Assembly: GCA_050184295.1 (NCBI GenBank)
Contig: JBFXAM010000089.1
Coordinates: forward strand, 1 to 18,298
Origin: JBFXAM01 sp050184295
GTDB taxonomy: Bacteria; Planctomycetota; Phycisphaerae; UBA1845; Fen-1342
Length of the DNA stretch: 18,298 bases
Direction: 5' to 3'
A program made the position numbers and the translations under genes. Positions within the stretch are counted from its first letter, which is position 1. Each line of letters begins with the position of its first letter. The notes below the pieces were generated by a model. It was not told the DNA's origin and made no database searches. It saw only the letters and a program-made list of their open reading frames with translations. Shown piece by piece: positions 16,423 through 18,298 of the stretch.

Positions 16423-17263
16423 CGCCCCGCTGCGCGAACACACGTGGTACCGCCTCGGCGGGCCGGCGCGCTGGCTGCTCGCACCGCGCGACGAACACGA
16501 GCTCGCCGCGATTCTCGCGCGCTGCCGCGAGTCCGAAATTCCGGTCCGCATCCTCGGCCATGGTGCAAATCTGCTGGTCCGCGACGAAGGCGTGAACGGC
16601 GCCGTGATCGTGCTGCGCGGACCGGCATTCGAATACGCCGAGTTTTCCGCCGATCGCATCGTCGCGGCCGCGGGCGCCGACTTCCCGCTGCTGGTGAAGC
16701 GCGCCTGCTCGCGCGGCCTCTCGGGACTCGAACTGCTCGCCGGCATCCCCGGCTCGCTGGGCGGCATCATCCGTATGAACGCCGGCGGGCGCCACGGCGA
16801 GATCGCCGCCGCCGTCGACCGCGTTCGCTTCATCGATCGGGAAGGGGTGTTTCGCGAAAGCGCCGCGCGCGAGATCGGGTTTCGCTATCGTCACACCAAC
16901 CTCGACGGCTGCGTCATCGTCGGGGCGACGCTGCGCGCGGGCCGTGGCGCCCCGGAAGAGCTGCTCACGCGCTTCCGCGAGATCTGGAGCGAAAAGTACG
17001 CCACGCAACCCGCCGTCTCGGAGCGCTCCGCCGGCTGCATCTTCAAGAACCCGCCGGGCCACTCCGCGGGCGCGCTGGTCGACCGCGCCGGGCTAAAGGG
17101 CCGCCGCGCCGGCGCAGCCGAGATCAGCCGCAAGCACGCCAACTTCATCGTCGCGCACGACGGGGCGCAAGCGGCGGACGTGGTGAAGCTCATCGAGCTT
17201 GCACAGGAAGAAGTCTGGAGGCAGTTCAGCATACGGCTTGAGACAGAAGTGGAGATCTGGTGA
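16364..17263 (+). CDS. murB: UDP-N-acetylenolpyruvoylglucosamine reductase
   Basis: 299 residues, fitting a type II MurB. This FAD enzyme reduces enolpyruvyl-UDP-GlcNAc to UDP-MurNAc with NADPH. Seen: TWYRLGGPA, ILGHGANLLVRDEGV (FAD pyrophosphate region), AGIPGSLGGIIRMNAGG, FRYRHTNL with Tyr175 and Arg176, SAGCIFKNP with Cys225, and the C-terminal LETEVEIW with Glu295. Cys225 stands where the proton-donating Ser of E. coli MurB lies; I recall Cys at this site in other type II enzymes. The start at 16364 lies inside murC; no in-frame ATG or GTG follows before the conserved THTW-like region, so the 59-base overlap appears real. ddl follows after 93 bases on the same strand. Confidence 0.95.
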   Translation: MLESSPTTWCSDWEAICRPDAPLREHTWYRLGGPARWLLAPRDEHELAAILARCRESEIPVRILGHGANLLVRDEGVNGAVIVLRGPAFEYAEFSADRIVAAAGADFPLLVKRACSRGLSGLELLAGIPGSLGGIIRMNAGGRHGEIAAAVDRVRFIDREGVFRESAAREIGFRYRHTNLDGCVIVGATLRAGRGAPEELLTRFREIWSEKYATQPAVSERSAGCIFKNPPGHSAGALVDRAGLKGRRAGAAEISRKHANFIVAHDGAQAADVVKLIELAQEEVWRQFSIRLETEVEIW

Positions 17264-17356
17264 CCGCCGGAAGCGCGGCGTGGAAAGACAGACGACGCCT
17301 CGCGCGACCGGCATCGCGACGACAACGACGGCTGAGATTACGCAGGGATGCGACAC

Positions 17357-18298
17357 ATGGGCCTGCGCCACGATGCGGACGCCACAACGGACGACAAGGG
17401 CTTGTCCGTCGGCGCATGCGCCGGCCGCGCCACGCTCCGCGTCACGGTGTTGTCGGGCGGTCCGAGCGACGAACGCGCGGTCAGCCTCGCGTCCGGCGCC
17501 GCCATCGCCGCCGCCCTGCGCCGCCGCGGACACGCGGTGTTCGAGTCCGACATCGGCCCCGCGCAACTGGAAGGCCTCGATTCACCCGCCGACGTCGTCT
17601 TTCCCGCGCTGCACGGCACGTTCGGCGAGGACGGCACGCTCCAACACATCCTCGAATCGCGCCGCATCGCGTTTGTCGGATCGGGCAGCACCGCGTCCGC
17701 GCTCGCGATGGACAAGGTCGCGAGCAAAGCGCGCGTCATGCCGTTGGGCGTGAATACGCCGCCGTTTCTCGTCGTCACGCGCGGGACGCTCGCCGCGGGA
17801 CGCGACACCGCCGCGCGACACCACGCCGTCCGCGACGCGCTCACCGGCGCCGGGCTCGCCGCGCCGCTGGTCGTGAAACCAGTCGACTCCGGCAGCAGCG
17901 TGGGCACGGCGATTGTGCGAAACGCCGACCGCGTCCCGGGTGCGGTCGTGGAAGTCGTCGAGCGTTTCGGGCGCGCGCTGGTTGAGCGCTTTATCGAAGG
18001 CGACGAGCTGACCGTTGGCCTGCTCGACGGCGCGCCGCTGCCGCCGATCTGCATCCGTCCGAAACGCGCTTTCTACAATTACGAGGCCAAATACGAGGCC
18101 GACGACACCGAATACCTGTTCGACGCCGGACACGACGCGGCCCTGCTCCAGCAGGTGCAATCGCAGAGCCGCGCCATCTTTTTGGCGTTCGGCTGTCGTC
18201 ACCTGGCGCGAATCGACTGGATGGTCGATCGTGCGGGCCGTCCCTGGTTTCTCGTGGTGAACTCGCTCCCCGGCTTCACGAGCCACTCGCTCGTGCCC
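17357..18298 (+). CDS. ddl: D-alanine--D-alanine ligase, C-terminus cut by window edge; catalytic Glu replaced by Val
   Basis: 314 codons to the right edge. ATG 17357 has AGGG nine bases upstream; ATG 17348 is the alternative, and an in-frame TGA at 17333 bounds both. ATP-grasp enzyme making D-Ala-D-Ala for peptidoglycan. Seen: SGGPSDERAVSLASG (Glu39), HGTFGEDGTLQ, VKPVDSGSSVG (Ser180), ERFIEGDELTVG, FYNYEAKY (Lys245, Tyr246), RIDWMVD (Asp287) and VVNSLPGFTSHSLVP. Each site from Ser180 on is exactly 30 above its E. coli DdlB counterpart, which puts Val300 at the Mg-binding Glu270 position; Asn302 matches Asn272. The codon is GTG (18254-18256), one base from GAG. Either the enzyme is altered, or this is a base error. 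Vancomycin-type D-Ala-D-Lac ligases keep the Glu, so this is not that subtype signature. Confidence 0.92.
   Translation, partial: MGLRHDADATTDDKGLSVGACAGRATLRVTVLSGGPSDERAVSLASGAAIAAALRRRGHAVFESDIGPAQLEGLDSPADVVFPALHGTFGEDGTLQHILESRRIAFVGSGSTASALAMDKVASKARVMPLGVNTPPFLVVTRGTLAAGRDTAARHHAVRDALTGAGLAAPLVVKPVDSGSSVGTAIVRNADRVPGAVVEVVERFGRALVERFIEGDELTVGLLDGAPLPPICIRPKRAFYNYEAKYEADDTEYLFDAGHDAALLQQVQSQSRAIFLAFGCRHLARIDWMVDRAGRPWFLVVNSLPGFTSHSLVP

Overview
GC-rich bacterial DNA carrying eleven protein genes and one tRNA. The gene content fits the Planctomycetota, possibly Phycisphaerae or a relative. The pointers are large secreted multidomain proteins with LamG and HYR modules, a DinB-family protein of a planctomycete-like type, a variant dihydropteroate synthase, and a peptidoglycan gene cluster set among unrelated neighbours. 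This placement is inference; there is no rRNA or marker search behind it.

Left part (1-6703): a secreted subtilisin-like protease with HYR modules, minus strand, cut by the left edge, is transcribed divergently from a 1336-residue surface protein. That protein has a LamG domain, a probable papain-fold cysteine peptidase domain and a C-terminal Cys/membrane/Arg tail. The 513-base spacer between them holds a widely spaced perfect inverted repeat.

Middle (6704-7943): a long stretch without protein genes. It has an array of eight degenerate 17-bp repeats, a terminator-like hairpin, tRNA-Tyr(GTA) on the minus strand with its own candidate terminator, and an array of four 40-bp GC-rich repeats.

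Housekeeping part (7944-11703): xseB and a ComF-like phosphoribosyltransferase run rightward. They converge on a leftward folP-dapA pair (folate and lysine/diaminopimelate synthesis). A DinB-family gene diverges from folP behind a perfect TATAAT box.

Right part (11758-18298): a large minus-strand Wzy/WaaL-like membrane protein with a long helical-repeat C-terminus lies divergent to murC-murB-ddl, which runs off the right edge. These three make UDP-MurNAc-L-Ala, UDP-MurNAc and D-Ala-D-Ala, and together with dapA suggest a conventional peptidoglycan pathway. The Ddl has Val where the metal-binding catalytic Glu is expected.

No CRISPR array, insertion sequence, phage or obvious defence system was seen. 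The most unusual items are the LamG/papain-like surface protein, the two repeat arrays flanking tRNA-Tyr, and the Ddl substitution.
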